Origin: an uncultured bacterium
GTDB taxonomy: Bacteria; Cyanobacteriota; Vampirovibrionia; Gastranaerophilales; Gastranaerophilaceae
Assembly (NCBI GenBank): GCA_900547585.1
Contig: URHD01000008.1
Span: 1 to 39,844, forward strand
Direction of reading: 5' to 3'
Length of the DNA stretch: 39,844 bases
Part shown: positions 1 through 8,131 of the stretch, piece by piece
Numbering within the stretch: position 1 is the first letter of the stretch
Layout of the letters: each line of letters starts with the position of its first letter
Notes under the pieces: generated by a model
What the model saw: the letters and a program-made list of their open reading frames with translations, nothing else
Told to the model about the DNA's origin: nothing
The model's database searches: none
Position numbers and translations under genes: made by a program

Positions 1-81
1 TTCACGTCTTCCTCTCGCAAAACGTGACATTTGGTCACCTTTTGCTCGGCAGAGTGTTCCTTATCACGAACTTTTCTCGGA
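1..81. repeat. Dispersed intergenic repeat, copy 1 (cut by window edge)
   Basis: Bases 56-81 are identical to 35073-35098. The stretch ending in TCGGCAGAGTG (about 48-56) matches the last bases of the window, where a third copy runs off the end. Bases 17-45 form a hairpin with arms GCAAAACGTGAC and GTCACCTTTTGC (one mismatch) around a 5-nt loop. The third copy has a perfect hairpin of different sequence at the same place, so the fold seems better kept than the sequence. The repeat lies just beyond the terminator of the small gene at 108-491. No coding capacity is evident. Confidence 0.7.
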
Positions 82-90
82 AATAAAAAA

Positions 91-128
91 ACAAAAAACG
101 GAGCAGGTTATCTTGTTCCGTTTTTTGT
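91..128 (-). terminator. Intrinsic terminator, potentially bidirectional
   Basis: A perfect 12-bp stem pairs 91-102 with 117-128 (ACAAAAAACGGA / TCCGTTTTTTGT), and further pairing reaches into the loop. On the minus strand a T-rich run follows (complement of 81-90). The hairpin overlaps the stop codon and last codons of the gene at 108-491. Confidence 0.75.
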
Positions 129-491
129 TGTGCTTTCGAAAAGCTTCAAATTACCCAGCGATGCCGGAACGGTAATCACTTTTGTGGCATTTTCATTCGT
201 CAGGTATGTTGATTTTTCAAGATTCAAAATGTCCACAAGATTGTCCGGGTCACGGATTACCTTATCGGCGTCGAAAAACATAACTGTTCCGATTTCAGGG
301 TGATTTGGCAAAAAATTCATCATTCTTTTGTACGCGGTGCGGTATTTTGGCTTTTCGAAATAAATTTTAACAACCTCGAGCCCGTCGAGTTCTGCTCTTT
401 TGTAGATGGGAGCCAGCTTTTCGACGAGTTTTTTCAAATTTTTTGGCTTGTTTGACCACTCGGCTTCGATATATATAACGGCTTTTTCCAT
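108..491 (-). CDS. Small serine-recombinase-like protein, probably catalytically inactive
   Basis: This 127-aa protein resembles the N-terminal catalytic domain of serine recombinases (resolvase/invertase fold). It has an AVIYIEAEWS start where the family has a Y-A-R-V-S type strand. EVVKIYF follows near residue 40, RTAYKRMM near 51-58 matches the usual R-P-x-F-x-R-M/L helix, and DADKVIRDPDNL near 74-85 matches D-R-L-S-R-D-x-x-D-L. The position of the nucleophilic Ser is Glu11, and the nearest Ser (13) is two residues off, so recombination activity is unlikely. No C-terminal DNA-binding domain is present. The gene diverges from the XRE regulator at 628 across a 136-bp region with an inverted repeat. 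It could be a lone regulatory or structural derivative of the fold. The similarity is read by eye only. Confidence 0.5.
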   Translation of the reverse strand: MEKAVIYIEAEWSNKPKNLKKLVEKLAPIYKRAELDGLEVVKIYFEKPKYRTAYKRMMNFLPNHPEIGTVMFFDADKVIRDPDNLVDILNLEKSTYLTNENATKVITVPASLGNLKLFESTTKNGTR

Positions 492-523
492 TTAAGTCGA
501 TTCCTTAGTAATTTGCATTAAAA

Positions 524-562
524 TATGATGATTACAAAGTATTATACGCAATAATCATCATA
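524..562. promoter_or_regulatory. Inverted repeat in divergent promoter region (candidate operator)
   Basis: A perfect 11-bp inverted repeat has TATGATGATTA at 524-534 and TAATCATCATA at 552-562, separated by 17 bp. The spacer contains a TATTAT-like element. It sits between two divergent genes, one of which encodes an XRE-type DNA-binding protein. An operator for autoregulation is a natural reading, but this is inference. A second perfect 16-bp palindrome made of a T run and an A run lies at 594-609. Confidence 0.45.
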
Positions 563-627
563 ATGTCTAGTATTTTATCCTGATTTTTAGTCTTATTTTT
601 TAAAAAATAGCGTGATAGTTTAATTTT

Positions 628-948
628 ATGGATAAAATCAAGAAAATAATAGGACAAAGAATAAGATTTTTAAGAAACGCTCAGGATTTGAAGCAAGAAG
701 CCCTGGCTGACAAAGCTGATCTTGACCAGCGAATTATAAGCCAGATGGAAAACGGCAAAAGTCTTTCAATGAAGTCGCTTGAAGCCGTAATCAGCGCTCT
801 GGGCATAGATATCCCCGAATTTTTTGAACTGAACATCGTTGACAAAACCGATGAAGAAATTATTGCAGAAATAACAAATACGCTGCCCGCATTGTCAAGC
901 AAGGATTTGCGCACGTATTATAAAATCCTCAAATCATTGCAAGAATAG
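628..948 (+). CDS. XRE-family helix-turn-helix transcriptional regulator
   Basis: The product is 106 aa. Residues about 8-62 form a Cro/C1-type HTH: IGQRIRFLRNAQDLKQEALA, then a recognition-helix region RIISQMENGKS, then the family pattern SLEAVISALGIDIPEFF. The remaining 40 residues are probably helical and may serve dimerisation. The protein likely binds DNA and represses or activates nearby promoters. The best candidate target is the inverted repeat at 524-562 in the shared divergent region. No clear Shine-Dalgarno sequence precedes the ATG (the upstream sequence is T/A rich), so translation may be weak or leaderless. No phage genes are nearby. Confidence 0.85.
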   Translation: MDKIKKIIGQRIRFLRNAQDLKQEALADKADLDQRIISQMENGKSLSMKSLEAVISALGIDIPEFFELNIVDKTDEEIIAEITNTLPALSSKDLRTYYKILKSLQE

Positions 949-1258
949 GGAAAAAACATTAAAATCGCCGCTACACCGCTGATTTAGAGGGGATCCGTAT
1001 GAAATGCCCGCCTCCAATGCCGGTAAGATGCTGACATTCCGCTTCGCTACGGAGACAGGGTCACAGCCATCGCCTACAGCTCTGGCGTTCCCTTTGTCAA
1101 ACAAGCTCAACTGATACCCATTTGTCACCCTGAACTTGTTTCAGGGTCTTATGCGCTTGAAATGCCATTCCCAACGCAAGTTAAATGCTAAATTCAGCAT
1201 AAAGCAGACATGTGAAAGCAGCTCTTCCGCTCTAAACCCGCACTTTTGAGAAAAACAA
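949..1258. other. Gene-free interval with short hairpins, repeat-like
   Basis: No credible gene is present. A hairpin at 1127-1147 (ACCCTGA, 7-nt loop, TCAGGGT) belongs to a kind of short intergenic palindrome seen in many bacterial genomes. A second small hairpin (ATGCT/AGCAT) lies at 1185-1200. A 64-codon open frame on the minus strand (934-1128) overlaps the end of the XRE gene, has no recognisable domain, and is more likely part of a repeat. The interval separates the XRE gene from the convergent cca gene. Confidence 0.4.
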
Positions 1259-2665
1259 TCAATTTTGCAGAAAATTTTTCACAAATTCGACCGCCTCATT
1301 CCGCGTTTTTACCTCGGACGACATCTGCGCCTCCCTGAGCGCCTTGATAACCTCACCGAGACGCGGAGATTGGGGAATATTGCAGATTTCCATGATTTCT
1401 CTGCCATCAAGCAGCTTTTCAAGCGGCTGAATCTCGTTTTTTGTGTCAATATAGCGCTGCATAAGCTTTTTCAGCCCGTTTATATTGTCATTTACGATTT
1501 TTTCCGTAATATCGGGGCCTCTGGCTGAAAGCCTGTCGCCGTAAGCAACCGCAATTACGTCAAAAACCTCATCCTCCATCTTCCGGTAAAAACGCAGAAC
1601 CGCCTTGTCCGTGTAATTTTCGCCGGTAACAATACTGGCGGGATAAATGTGATATTTTATGAGCTTTTGGACGTATTTTATCTGTTTTTTCGAAAATTTC
1701 AAATCCCGAAGCGGCTTTTCCACAATTTTTGAGCCGACATCGTCATGTTTTATAAATCTGTGACGCCCTGTTTCCGGCTCAATTGTCCATGTGTCGGGCT
1801 TTCCGATATCGTGCAAAAATGCGGCTAGCTTCAAAAATCCAAGCCGTTTTGAGCCGCAAAAAGCCGATTCAAAGTGATTTTTCGCCTCCAGAGGTGCATT
1901 TTCACAAAATTCCTGCACATGTTCAACCGTTTCAATGCAATGACCGAGCAAAGGCAGGTGATGATGGGAATTGGGCGGGATTTTTCTGATTTTTTCAACA
2001 TCCGGAAAAATCTGCGCCAGAATTCCGCACCCGTCCATTGAAAGCAGCACTTTTTTCGCATTTTTTCCGGCAAAAAGCTTCACCAGCTCGGCATTTACGC
2101 GCTCTTTTGCACTTTTTTCCAGTTCACAGGCGTGGGATCGGATAATTTCTTCAAGTTCCGCTGAAAACTCAAACCCCAGCTCACTTTTGAACCGAAAAGC
2201 CCGCAAAATCCTCAGCGGGTCGTCAGTAATGTTTTTTTCGCTAATCTGGCGGATTATTTTTGCCTCAATATCCTTGATTCCGCCCGTGATATCAATAAAT
2301 TCGCCTTTTTTCAGGTCAAAACCGATTGCGTTAATCGTAAAATCGCGCCGCTGCAAATCCTGCTCAATCCCGCTGCCCTCAATGTCCGCAATGTCAATAT
2401 ATGTCGCTTTATCGGGCAAAACAGCGCGATAAATACGGTTTTCCTCGTCGAGCGGCACAAAATAAGCCTCAAGAGCGCTGCAAATCTTTTCACAGAGCTC
2501 TTTTGCGCAGCCTTGAGGCACAACAATATCAATATCCGAGCTTTCCCGCCCCATCAGCAAATCCCTTAAAAAACCGCCAACCAGAAAGGTTTCGCACTCC
2601 GTACAAAGCGGGACGATTTTTTGTAAAAGAGGGTTATTTTTGATTTTTTCTGCGTATTTATTCAT
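1259..2665 (-). CDS. cca: tRNA nucleotidyltransferase (CCA-adding type) with HD domain
   Basis: This class II nucleotidyltransferase adds C and/or A to tRNA 3' ends. Motifs in order: a GGFLRD nucleotide-binding loop near residue 31, catalytic DID near 44-46, RRDFTINAIGF near 106-116, and DDPLRILRAFRF near 148-159. An HD metal-dependent phosphohydrolase domain follows, with FLHDIGKPD near 283-291. Length (468 aa) fits the CCA/poly(A) polymerase family. The ATG at 2665 is preferred over an upstream in-frame TTG. It overlaps the rsmE stop by 8 nt (ATGAATAA), suggesting translational coupling. Some cyanobacteria and deep-branching bacteria split CC- and A-addition between two enzymes. I cannot tell whether this one does the full CCA or only part. 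Confidence 0.85.
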   Translation of the reverse strand: MNKYAEKIKNNPLLQKIVPLCTECETFLVGGFLRDLLMGRESSDIDIVVPQGCAKELCEKICSALEAYFVPLDEENRIYRAVLPDKATYIDIADIEGSGIEQDLQRRDFTINAIGFDLKKGEFIDITGGIKDIEAKIIRQISEKNITDDPLRILRAFRFKSELGFEFSAELEEIIRSHACELEKSAKERVNAELVKLFAGKNAKKVLLSMDGCGILAQIFPDVEKIRKIPPNSHHHLPLLGHCIETVEHVQEFCENAPLEAKNHFESAFCGSKRLGFLKLAAFLHDIGKPDTWTIEPETGRHRFIKHDDVGSKIVEKPLRDLKFSKKQIKYVQKLIKYHIYPASIVTGENYTDKAVLRFYRKMEDEVFDVIAVAYGDRLSARGPDITEKIVNDNINGLKKLMQRYIDTKNEIQPLEKLLDGREIMEICNIPQSPRLGEVIKALREAQMSSEVKTRNEAVEFVKNFLQN

Positions 2666-3389
2666 TTTCAAGCTCGTATATGATGTTTGAAAGTGCCGAA
2701 ATCACCGCTGTTTCCGCCCGCAGGATGAGTTTTCCCAGAGAAACCCGAAAAATTTCGTATTTTTTGAAAAGTTCTGTTTCCCTTTCGCTGAAACCGCCCT
2801 CGGGTCCGATAATAACAAGGATTTTGCCTTTGTTTTCAATTTTTTTGAGCGCCGATTTCAAAGTGCTTTCCTGCGAACGCTCAACGCAGGCAATGATTGT
2901 ATCGAATTCGCCGGATTCAAGCAGTTTTTCGATTGTTGTGCGTTCAAAAACCGTCGGAATATCGGTTCTTTCGCATTGTTTAACCGCTTCGAGCGCGTAT
3001 TTGTTCCATTTTTCGATTTTTGCGTCGACAACGGACGGTTTGACCACAGTGTTGTCCGTTACAAGCGGGAAAACCCCTTTCACACCCAGTTCCGTGGCTT
3101 TTTGAACAACAAAAGCCTGCGCATCACTTTTCAGCACGCCCTGAGCAAGAAAAAGCTCCGTTTTTAAGAAATGGTCGGCTTTTTCGCGCTTCAAAATTCT
3201 TGAAATTATGTATTTTGGCGAAATTTCCAGCACCCGGGCAGTATAGCTCGTCTGGTTTTCGTCGGTCAGGAGCAGTTTTTCGCCGGTTTTGAGCCTCATA
3301 ACCCGCAAAAGATGGTGCAGGGTTGATTTGTCCGTGATTTTTATGTTTTCGCCGTTTATGTCAGAGGTTTTTATGAAAAAATGAGGCAT
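2658..3389 (-). CDS. rsmE: 16S rRNA (uracil1498-N3)-methyltransferase RsmE
   Basis: This SPOUT-fold methyltransferase transfers a methyl group from S-adenosylmethionine to N3 of U1498 in 16S rRNA. The 243-aa length is normal. Visible signatures are VQKATELGV near residue 95, EAVKQCER near 134, the SAM-binding knot motif IIGPEGGFSERE near 193-204, and SLGKLILRAETA at 217-228. The N-terminal 70 residues correspond to the PUA-like RNA-binding part. A Shine-Dalgarno-like AGGTAGGG lies in the end of mnmG, and the two genes are 10 bp apart. rsmE overlaps cca by 8 nt, so mnmG-rsmE-cca read as one unit. Confidence 0.93.
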   Translation of the reverse strand: MPHFFIKTSDINGENIKITDKSTLHHLLRVMRLKTGEKLLLTDENQTSYTARVLEISPKYIISRILKREKADHFLKTELFLAQGVLKSDAQAFVVQKATELGVKGVFPLVTDNTVVKPSVVDAKIEKWNKYALEAVKQCERTDIPTVFERTTIEKLLESGEFDTIIACVERSQESTLKSALKKIENKGKILVIIGPEGGFSERETELFKKYEIFRVSLGKLILRAETAVISALSNIIYELENE

Positions 3390-3399
3390 TTTGCTAACC

Positions 3400-5253
3400 C
3401 TACCTGTTCAATAACACCATCAAAACCGACAAATCCGCAGGTTTTACGCCACCAATTCTCGACGCCTGACCGAGGGTCGCAGGGCGGATTTTGGCGAGTT
3501 TTTCGCGTGTTTCTGTCGAAATATGAACCATTTCATCGTAATTTATATCATCTGGAATTTTGATTTTTTCAAGTTTGTCCAAAACCTCAATCTGCTGGTT
3601 CTGGCGCTTGATGTAGCCCGAATATTTCAGCTGGATTTCGGCTTCTTCGTAGATTTCACGGTCGATTTGAGCCGATTTTATCTCCGCACTTGCCTCTTGA
3701 AGAATTTTGTATGTAATCGCAGGACGTTTCAGCAAATCCGCAGCTTTCATGCCTTTATCAATGCTTTCACCACACTGCGAAAGTACGTCATTGACCTCTT
3801 TTGAGGCGCTTATCGTGATTTTTGACAGGCGCGTGATTTCTTCTTCGATTTTTTTCTGCTTTTCTTTGAACCGTTCAAATCTTTCGTCCGAAATCAGCCC
3901 GATTTTGTGCCCCAGAGGCGTCAAACGTTCGTCTGCGTTGTCCTGCCTGAGCAAAAGCCGGTACTCCGAGCGTGAAGTGAGCATTCTGTAAGGCTCAGCA
4001 ATGTCTTTTGTAACCAGATCGTCAATCAGCGTGCCGATGTAGGAGCTGCTCCTTGAAAGCGTAAGCATTTCCTGATTATTCAGGTAGTTAAACGCGTTAA
4101 TCCCTGCCACAAGCCCCTGTGCAGCCGCTTCTTCGTACCCGCTCGTGCCGTTAATCTGACCTGCACAAAAAAGTCCGCGAAGTTTCTTCGTCATCAGGGT
4201 ATGCGTGAGCTGAACCGCCGGAACATAGTCATATTCAACCGCATAGGCAGGTTTTATGATGTGAACGTTCTCCAAGCCGGGCAAAGAATGCAGCATTTCG
4301 ACCTGAACAGGTGCCGGCAGGCTGGTTGAAAAGCCCTGAACGTAAACTTCGTAGGTGTCTTTGCCCTCGGGTTCGATAAAAATATGGTGCGACGGGTTGT
4401 TTGCGAACCTCACGACCTTATCCTCGATTGACGGGCAATAGCGTGGCCCCACGCCGTGAATCAGCCCCGAGTACATCGGCGATTTGTCCAAATTTGCCTT
4501 GATAATTTCGTGGGTTTTTTCAGTTGTGCGCGTCAAATAGCACGGATATTGCGTTCTGACAGGGCGCTCCGGCTCAAAGGAAAAGAAATTCAGCTCCTCA
4601 TCGCCCGGCTGTATATCCATTTTTGAATAATCAATCGTTCTTGCGTCAACACGCGCAGGCGTGCCGGTTTTGAGCTTTTTAATTTCGATTCCGTACTTTT
4701 TCAACGAGTCAGAAAGCCCGACAGCAGCGCGCTCGCCCATTCTTCCAGCGGAAGTTGATTGCAAACCCACAAAAATTCTTCCACAAAGCGATGTTCCAGT
4801 TGTCAAAATCACCGCCGGCGCGTGGTATTCAAGCCCGTATTCATCAATAATTCCTTTAATTTTGCCGTTTTCAACCATTAATTCAACCGCCATTGTTTGT
4901 TTTAAAGCGATATTTGGCTCGGATTCAATCAGATTGCGCATAAAATAAATATATTCGCGCTTATCCGACTGCGCGCGCAAGGCTCTCACAGCAGGGCCGC
5001 GCGAGGAATTAAGCATTTTCATCTGGATGTATGTAGCGTCAGCCGCAAGCCCCATAACGCCGCCCAGAGCGTCGATTTCACGCACGAGGCAGGATTTTGC
5101 AGGGCCGCCAATTGCCGGATTGCAGGGCATAAGAGCAATATGTTCAATATTGAGCGTCATCAAAAGGACTTTTAGCCCCAGACGCGACGCGGAAACCGCC
5201 GCCTCAACGCCGGCGTGACCCGCACCTACTACTATAACATCGTATTTGAACAT
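3400..5253 (-). CDS. mnmG: tRNA uridine 5-carboxymethylaminomethyl modification enzyme MnmG (GidA)
   Basis: This FAD-dependent enzyme works with MnmE to modify the wobble uridine U34 of certain tRNAs. The product starts MFKYDVIVVGAGHAGVEAA, a Rossmann dinucleotide-binding motif at the very N-terminus. Other family blocks are NPAIGGPAKSCLVREIDALGG near residue 45-65 (NPxxGG-type loop) and, at the C-terminus, RIGGVKPADLSVLMVLL. Length is 617 aa, usual for MnmG. An in-frame ATG 99 nt upstream exists, but the extra 33 residues are basic and unlike the family, so I place the start at 5253. MnmE is not in the window. Downstream genes rsmE and cca also act on RNA. Confidence 0.95.
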   Translation of the reverse strand: MFKYDVIVVGAGHAGVEAAVSASRLGLKVLLMTLNIEHIALMPCNPAIGGPAKSCLVREIDALGGVMGLAADATYIQMKMLNSSRGPAVRALRAQSDKREYIYFMRNLIESEPNIALKQTMAVELMVENGKIKGIIDEYGLEYHAPAVILTTGTSLCGRIFVGLQSTSAGRMGERAAVGLSDSLKKYGIEIKKLKTGTPARVDARTIDYSKMDIQPGDEELNFFSFEPERPVRTQYPCYLTRTTEKTHEIIKANLDKSPMYSGLIHGVGPRYCPSIEDKVVRFANNPSHHIFIEPEGKDTYEVYVQGFSTSLPAPVQVEMLHSLPGLENVHIIKPAYAVEYDYVPAVQLTHTLMTKKLRGLFCAGQINGTSGYEEAAAQGLVAGINAFNYLNNQEMLTLSRSSSYIGTLIDDLVTKDIAEPYRMLTSRSEYRLLLRQDNADERLTPLGHKIGLISDERFERFKEKQKKIEEEITRLSKITISASKEVNDVLSQCGESIDKGMKAADLLKRPAITYKILQEASAEIKSAQIDREIYEEAEIQLKYSGYIKRQNQQIEVLDKLEKIKIPDDINYDEMVHISTETREKLAKIRPATLGQASRIGGVKPADLSVLMVLLNR

Positions 5254-5291
5254 ATTTTCGTTTCTTTTTTGTTTTTTTGCTGCTTTTATGA

Positions 5292-5335
5292 CCGGTTTCG
5301 CCGGAGATTCCCGCCCGCCTCGCCGATAGCGGGAA
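5292..5335. repeat. Tandem small palindromes between alaS and mnmG (REP-like)
   Basis: Two GC-rich hairpins lie in the 122-bp gap: CCGG/CCGG at 5292-5304 and TTCCCGC/GCGGGAA with arms at 5308-5314 and 5329-5335. They resemble the short palindromic units scattered between genes in many bacteria. There is no U-run, so this is not a classical terminator. It may stabilise or process the alaS-mnmG transcript. Confidence 0.4.
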
Positions 5336-5375
5336 AGGGACAGGAATGACATCGTTATTTGGTCGATTTTACGGG

Positions 5376-8030
5376 CTAAACCAACGCCTTGACTTCTTTA
5401 TCGACCTGCGCAAGCACTTCGTTCAGCTTTGTTGCGTCTTTTGCCGCGCCCTGTGCAAAATTCGGTCTTCCGCCGCCTTTTCCGCCGCATGCCGACGCGA
5501 TTTGCCCGACGATTTTGCCGGCATTTACGCCTTTTTGAACAAAACTGTCAGAAACCTTAACCATTATGAAAATGTTGTCGGCTTTGACCGAAACAAGAAT
5601 AACGACGCTTTCTTTCAGCTTGTCAGAGAGCATTTCAACCGCGGATTTGACCATTGCCGGCTCAAAATCTTCAACCCGCGAAATAAATAGCTGCCCGCCG
5701 TTGATGGATTCGGCTTTTGTCAGGAATGACGCGCATTTTGCCTTTGCAGCCATCTGCTGGATTTCTTCTATTTTTTTGCCGAGCTGTTTGTTTTCTTCGA
5801 CGAGTTTTTCAACGCGTTCTTCGACTTCTTCGGGTTTTGCTTTGAATTTGTGTGCCAGAACATCGAGTTGTGCGGCTTTTTTGTTCAGAAAATCGAACGC
5901 AGCGTCCGAGCAAACCGCCTCAATACGTCTTGAACCCGCTGAAATAGCCGATTCTGATACGATTTTTATGAGCCTGATTGAAGAAGTGTTGTCAACATGG
6001 GTTCCGCCGCAAAGCTCCTTGGAAACATCGCCAATGCAGACCACGCGGACTTTATCGCCGTATTTTTCGCCGAAAAGTGCCATTGCGCCGGTTTTTTGGG
6101 CTTCTTCAATGTCCATAACATCCGTATGGCGCTCGATTCCCTCGGAAATCCACCTGTTGATGATTTCTTCAACCTGCGCGATTTCAGATGCGGTCAGTGC
6201 ACGCGAGAATGAAAAGTCAAAACGCGTTTTGTCAGGCTCAACCTGCGAACCGTTCTGTTTTACTTCGTTTCCGAGCACTTTAATCAGCGCCGCCTGAAGC
6301 AAATGCGCTGCCGTGTGGTGGATTGTTACGGCTTTTCTGCGTTCTTCATCGATTTGGGCACAAACTTCATCGCCTGCTTTTACTGTTCCCTCAAGGATTT
6401 TCGCGCGATGTGCCCAGAGTTTGTCAACTTTGAACGTATTCATGACCTCGGCTTTGAAATTTTTGCCCTGAATAACGCCCGTATCGCCAACTTGACCGCC
6501 GGATTCTGCGTAGAACGGGGTTTTGTCGAGAATAATATCGACCGTTTCGCCCTCCTCGGCAGTTTCAACCATCGCAGCATCCGAAACAAGCGCAACGACC
6601 TTTGCTTCACCGCAGGTTTCCGTATATCCGGTAAAATCGGTTTCCCCGCTGGCTTTTTCGATGTCGATATAAACAAGGTCGTCAGTCAAAATGATTTTTT
6701 GAGCAGCGGCTTTTGCGCGTTCTTTTTGTTCTTTCATTTGCTGCGCAAATCCGTCTTTATCGACCGAAAGTCCGTTTTCTTCCGCGATTTCAACGGTCAA
6801 TTCAAGCGGAAATCCGTACGTATCGTACAATTTGAATGCATCAGCGCCGCAAATTGTTTTGCTGCCTGATTTTGCGGTTTCCATCAGTTCTTCAAGAAGC
6901 TTCTGACCTCTGTCGAGGGTCATTTTGAATTTTTCTTCCTCTTTTTTGATTACAGATTTGATTTTGTCGTAATTTTCAGCGAGTTCGGGGTACGCTTCTT
7001 TGTAATTTTCGACAACGACGTCCACGAGTTTGTAAAGGAACGGAAGTTCGAGCCCGAGCATTTTTCCGTGCCTCAAAGCGCGGCGCATAATCATACGCAA
7101 AACGTAATTTCTGCCCTCATTGCCCGGAACAATACCGTCAGCAATCATAAATGAAACGCATCTTGCGTGGTCAGTGATGATTCTGAGCGAAATATCGGTT
7201 TTGTCGTCGGTTTTGTAGGTTTTTCCGGTCATTTCGCAGACTTTATTCAAAATCGGCATCAACAAATCGGTTTCAAATGTCGATGTTTTGCCCTGAACAA
7301 CCATTGTAATACGCTCAAGCCCCATCCCTGTATCAACATTTTTCTTTTCAAGCGGGGTATAATTGCCCTCTTTGTCTTTGAAAAGCTCTGTGAACACGAG
7401 ATTCCAGATTTCGACCCATCTGTCGCACTCGCAGGTCGCAACCGAGCAATCATCCGAGCATTTCAGTTCTTCGCCAAGGTCGTAGTGGATTTCAGAGCAG
7501 GGCCCGCAGGAACCTACGTCAGAAACAGGCCCCCAGAAGTTGTCTTTTTTGCCTTTTCGAAAGATTCTTTCAGCAGGAACGCCCACATCTTTTGTCCAGA
7601 TGTCAAAAGCTTCGTCGTCTGTTTCGTAAATAGTTACATAGAGGCGGTTTTTGTCGAGTTTGAGGTAATTTGTAACAAAATCCCACGCCCACGGGATAAC
7701 TTCTTTTTTATAATAGTCGCCAAAGCTGAAATTTCCGAGCATTTCAAAGAAAGTGTGGTGTCTGGGGGTTCTTCCGACGTTTTCGATGTCAGAATCCTTT
7801 CCGCCCGCTCTTGCGCATTTCTGGCAGGAGGTAATTCTTTTCGGGTCGTATGGGCATTCCTCGTAGCCCAGAAAATACGGTACAAATTGCAGCATTCCCG
7901 CTGTTGTCAGCAAAACCGTCGGGTTATCAGGCACGAGGCTTGAGCTGTGCACGCGGGTTGACTGGTGTTTTTCTTCAAAAAACTTTAAAAACGCTTCTCT
8001 AATCTGCGCTCCTGTTAATATTTCAGACAT
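5376..8030 (-). CDS. alaS: Alanyl-tRNA synthetase
   Basis: The enzyme charges tRNA-Ala with alanine and is 884 aa, normal length. The class II aminoacylation core has TPRHHTFFEMLGNFSFGDYY near residues 88-107 and the GMGLERI motif 3 near 235-241. A Cys cluster near 191-202 is typical of bacterial AlaRS. The editing domain has HHTAAH near 571-576 and CGGTH near 674-678, the metal-binding set that hydrolyses mischarged Ser- or Gly-tRNA. The C-Ala domain ends with a glycine-rich GGKGGGRPNFAQGA. A Shine-Dalgarno-like AAGGAAT precedes the ATG. It is the first gene of the minus-strand alaS-mnmG-rsmE-cca group. Several long antisense frames inside it are shadows. Confidence 0.97.
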   Translation of the reverse strand: MSEILTGAQIREAFLKFFEEKHQSTRVHSSSLVPDNPTVLLTTAGMLQFVPYFLGYEECPYDPKRITSCQKCARAGGKDSDIENVGRTPRHHTFFEMLGNFSFGDYYKKEVIPWAWDFVTNYLKLDKNRLYVTIYETDDEAFDIWTKDVGVPAERIFRKGKKDNFWGPVSDVGSCGPCSEIHYDLGEELKCSDDCSVATCECDRWVEIWNLVFTELFKDKEGNYTPLEKKNVDTGMGLERITMVVQGKTSTFETDLLMPILNKVCEMTGKTYKTDDKTDISLRIITDHARCVSFMIADGIVPGNEGRNYVLRMIMRRALRHGKMLGLELPFLYKLVDVVVENYKEAYPELAENYDKIKSVIKKEEEKFKMTLDRGQKLLEELMETAKSGSKTICGADAFKLYDTYGFPLELTVEIAEENGLSVDKDGFAQQMKEQKERAKAAAQKIILTDDLVYIDIEKASGETDFTGYTETCGEAKVVALVSDAAMVETAEEGETVDIILDKTPFYAESGGQVGDTGVIQGKNFKAEVMNTFKVDKLWAHRAKILEGTVKAGDEVCAQIDEERRKAVTIHHTAAHLLQAALIKVLGNEVKQNGSQVEPDKTRFDFSFSRALTASEIAQVEEIINRWISEGIERHTDVMDIEEAQKTGAMALFGEKYGDKVRVVCIGDVSKELCGGTHVDNTSSIRLIKIVSESAISAGSRRIEAVCSDAAFDFLNKKAAQLDVLAHKFKAKPEEVEERVEKLVEENKQLGKKIEEIQQMAAKAKCASFLTKAESINGGQLFISRVEDFEPAMVKSAVEMLSDKLKESVVILVSVKADNIFIMVKVSDSFVQKGVNAGKIVGQIASACGGKGGGRPNFAQGAAKDATKLNEVLAQVDKEVKALV

Positions 8031-8131
8031 GGTTTATTCCTTAAATTTCTCTCTTATAGTCTAATTTTATTACAAAAAAAGTTAATCTTCTATCTAAACA
8101 GGTGCGATTTCAAAACACTAAATATCAAAGA

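Noticed and set aside
934..1128. 64-codon frame on the minus strand between XRE and cca
   Set aside because: It overlaps the XRE gene end, has no domain, and sits in a region with repeat-like palindromes. I treat the interval as non-coding.
7167..7943. Open frame of 258 codons on the plus strand, antisense to alaS (also 5566-6297 and 6303-6869)
   Set aside because: They lie wholly inside a confident alaS gene, have low-complexity Phe/Ser/Arg-rich translations, no domains and no ribosome-binding sites. They are shadows of codon bias.
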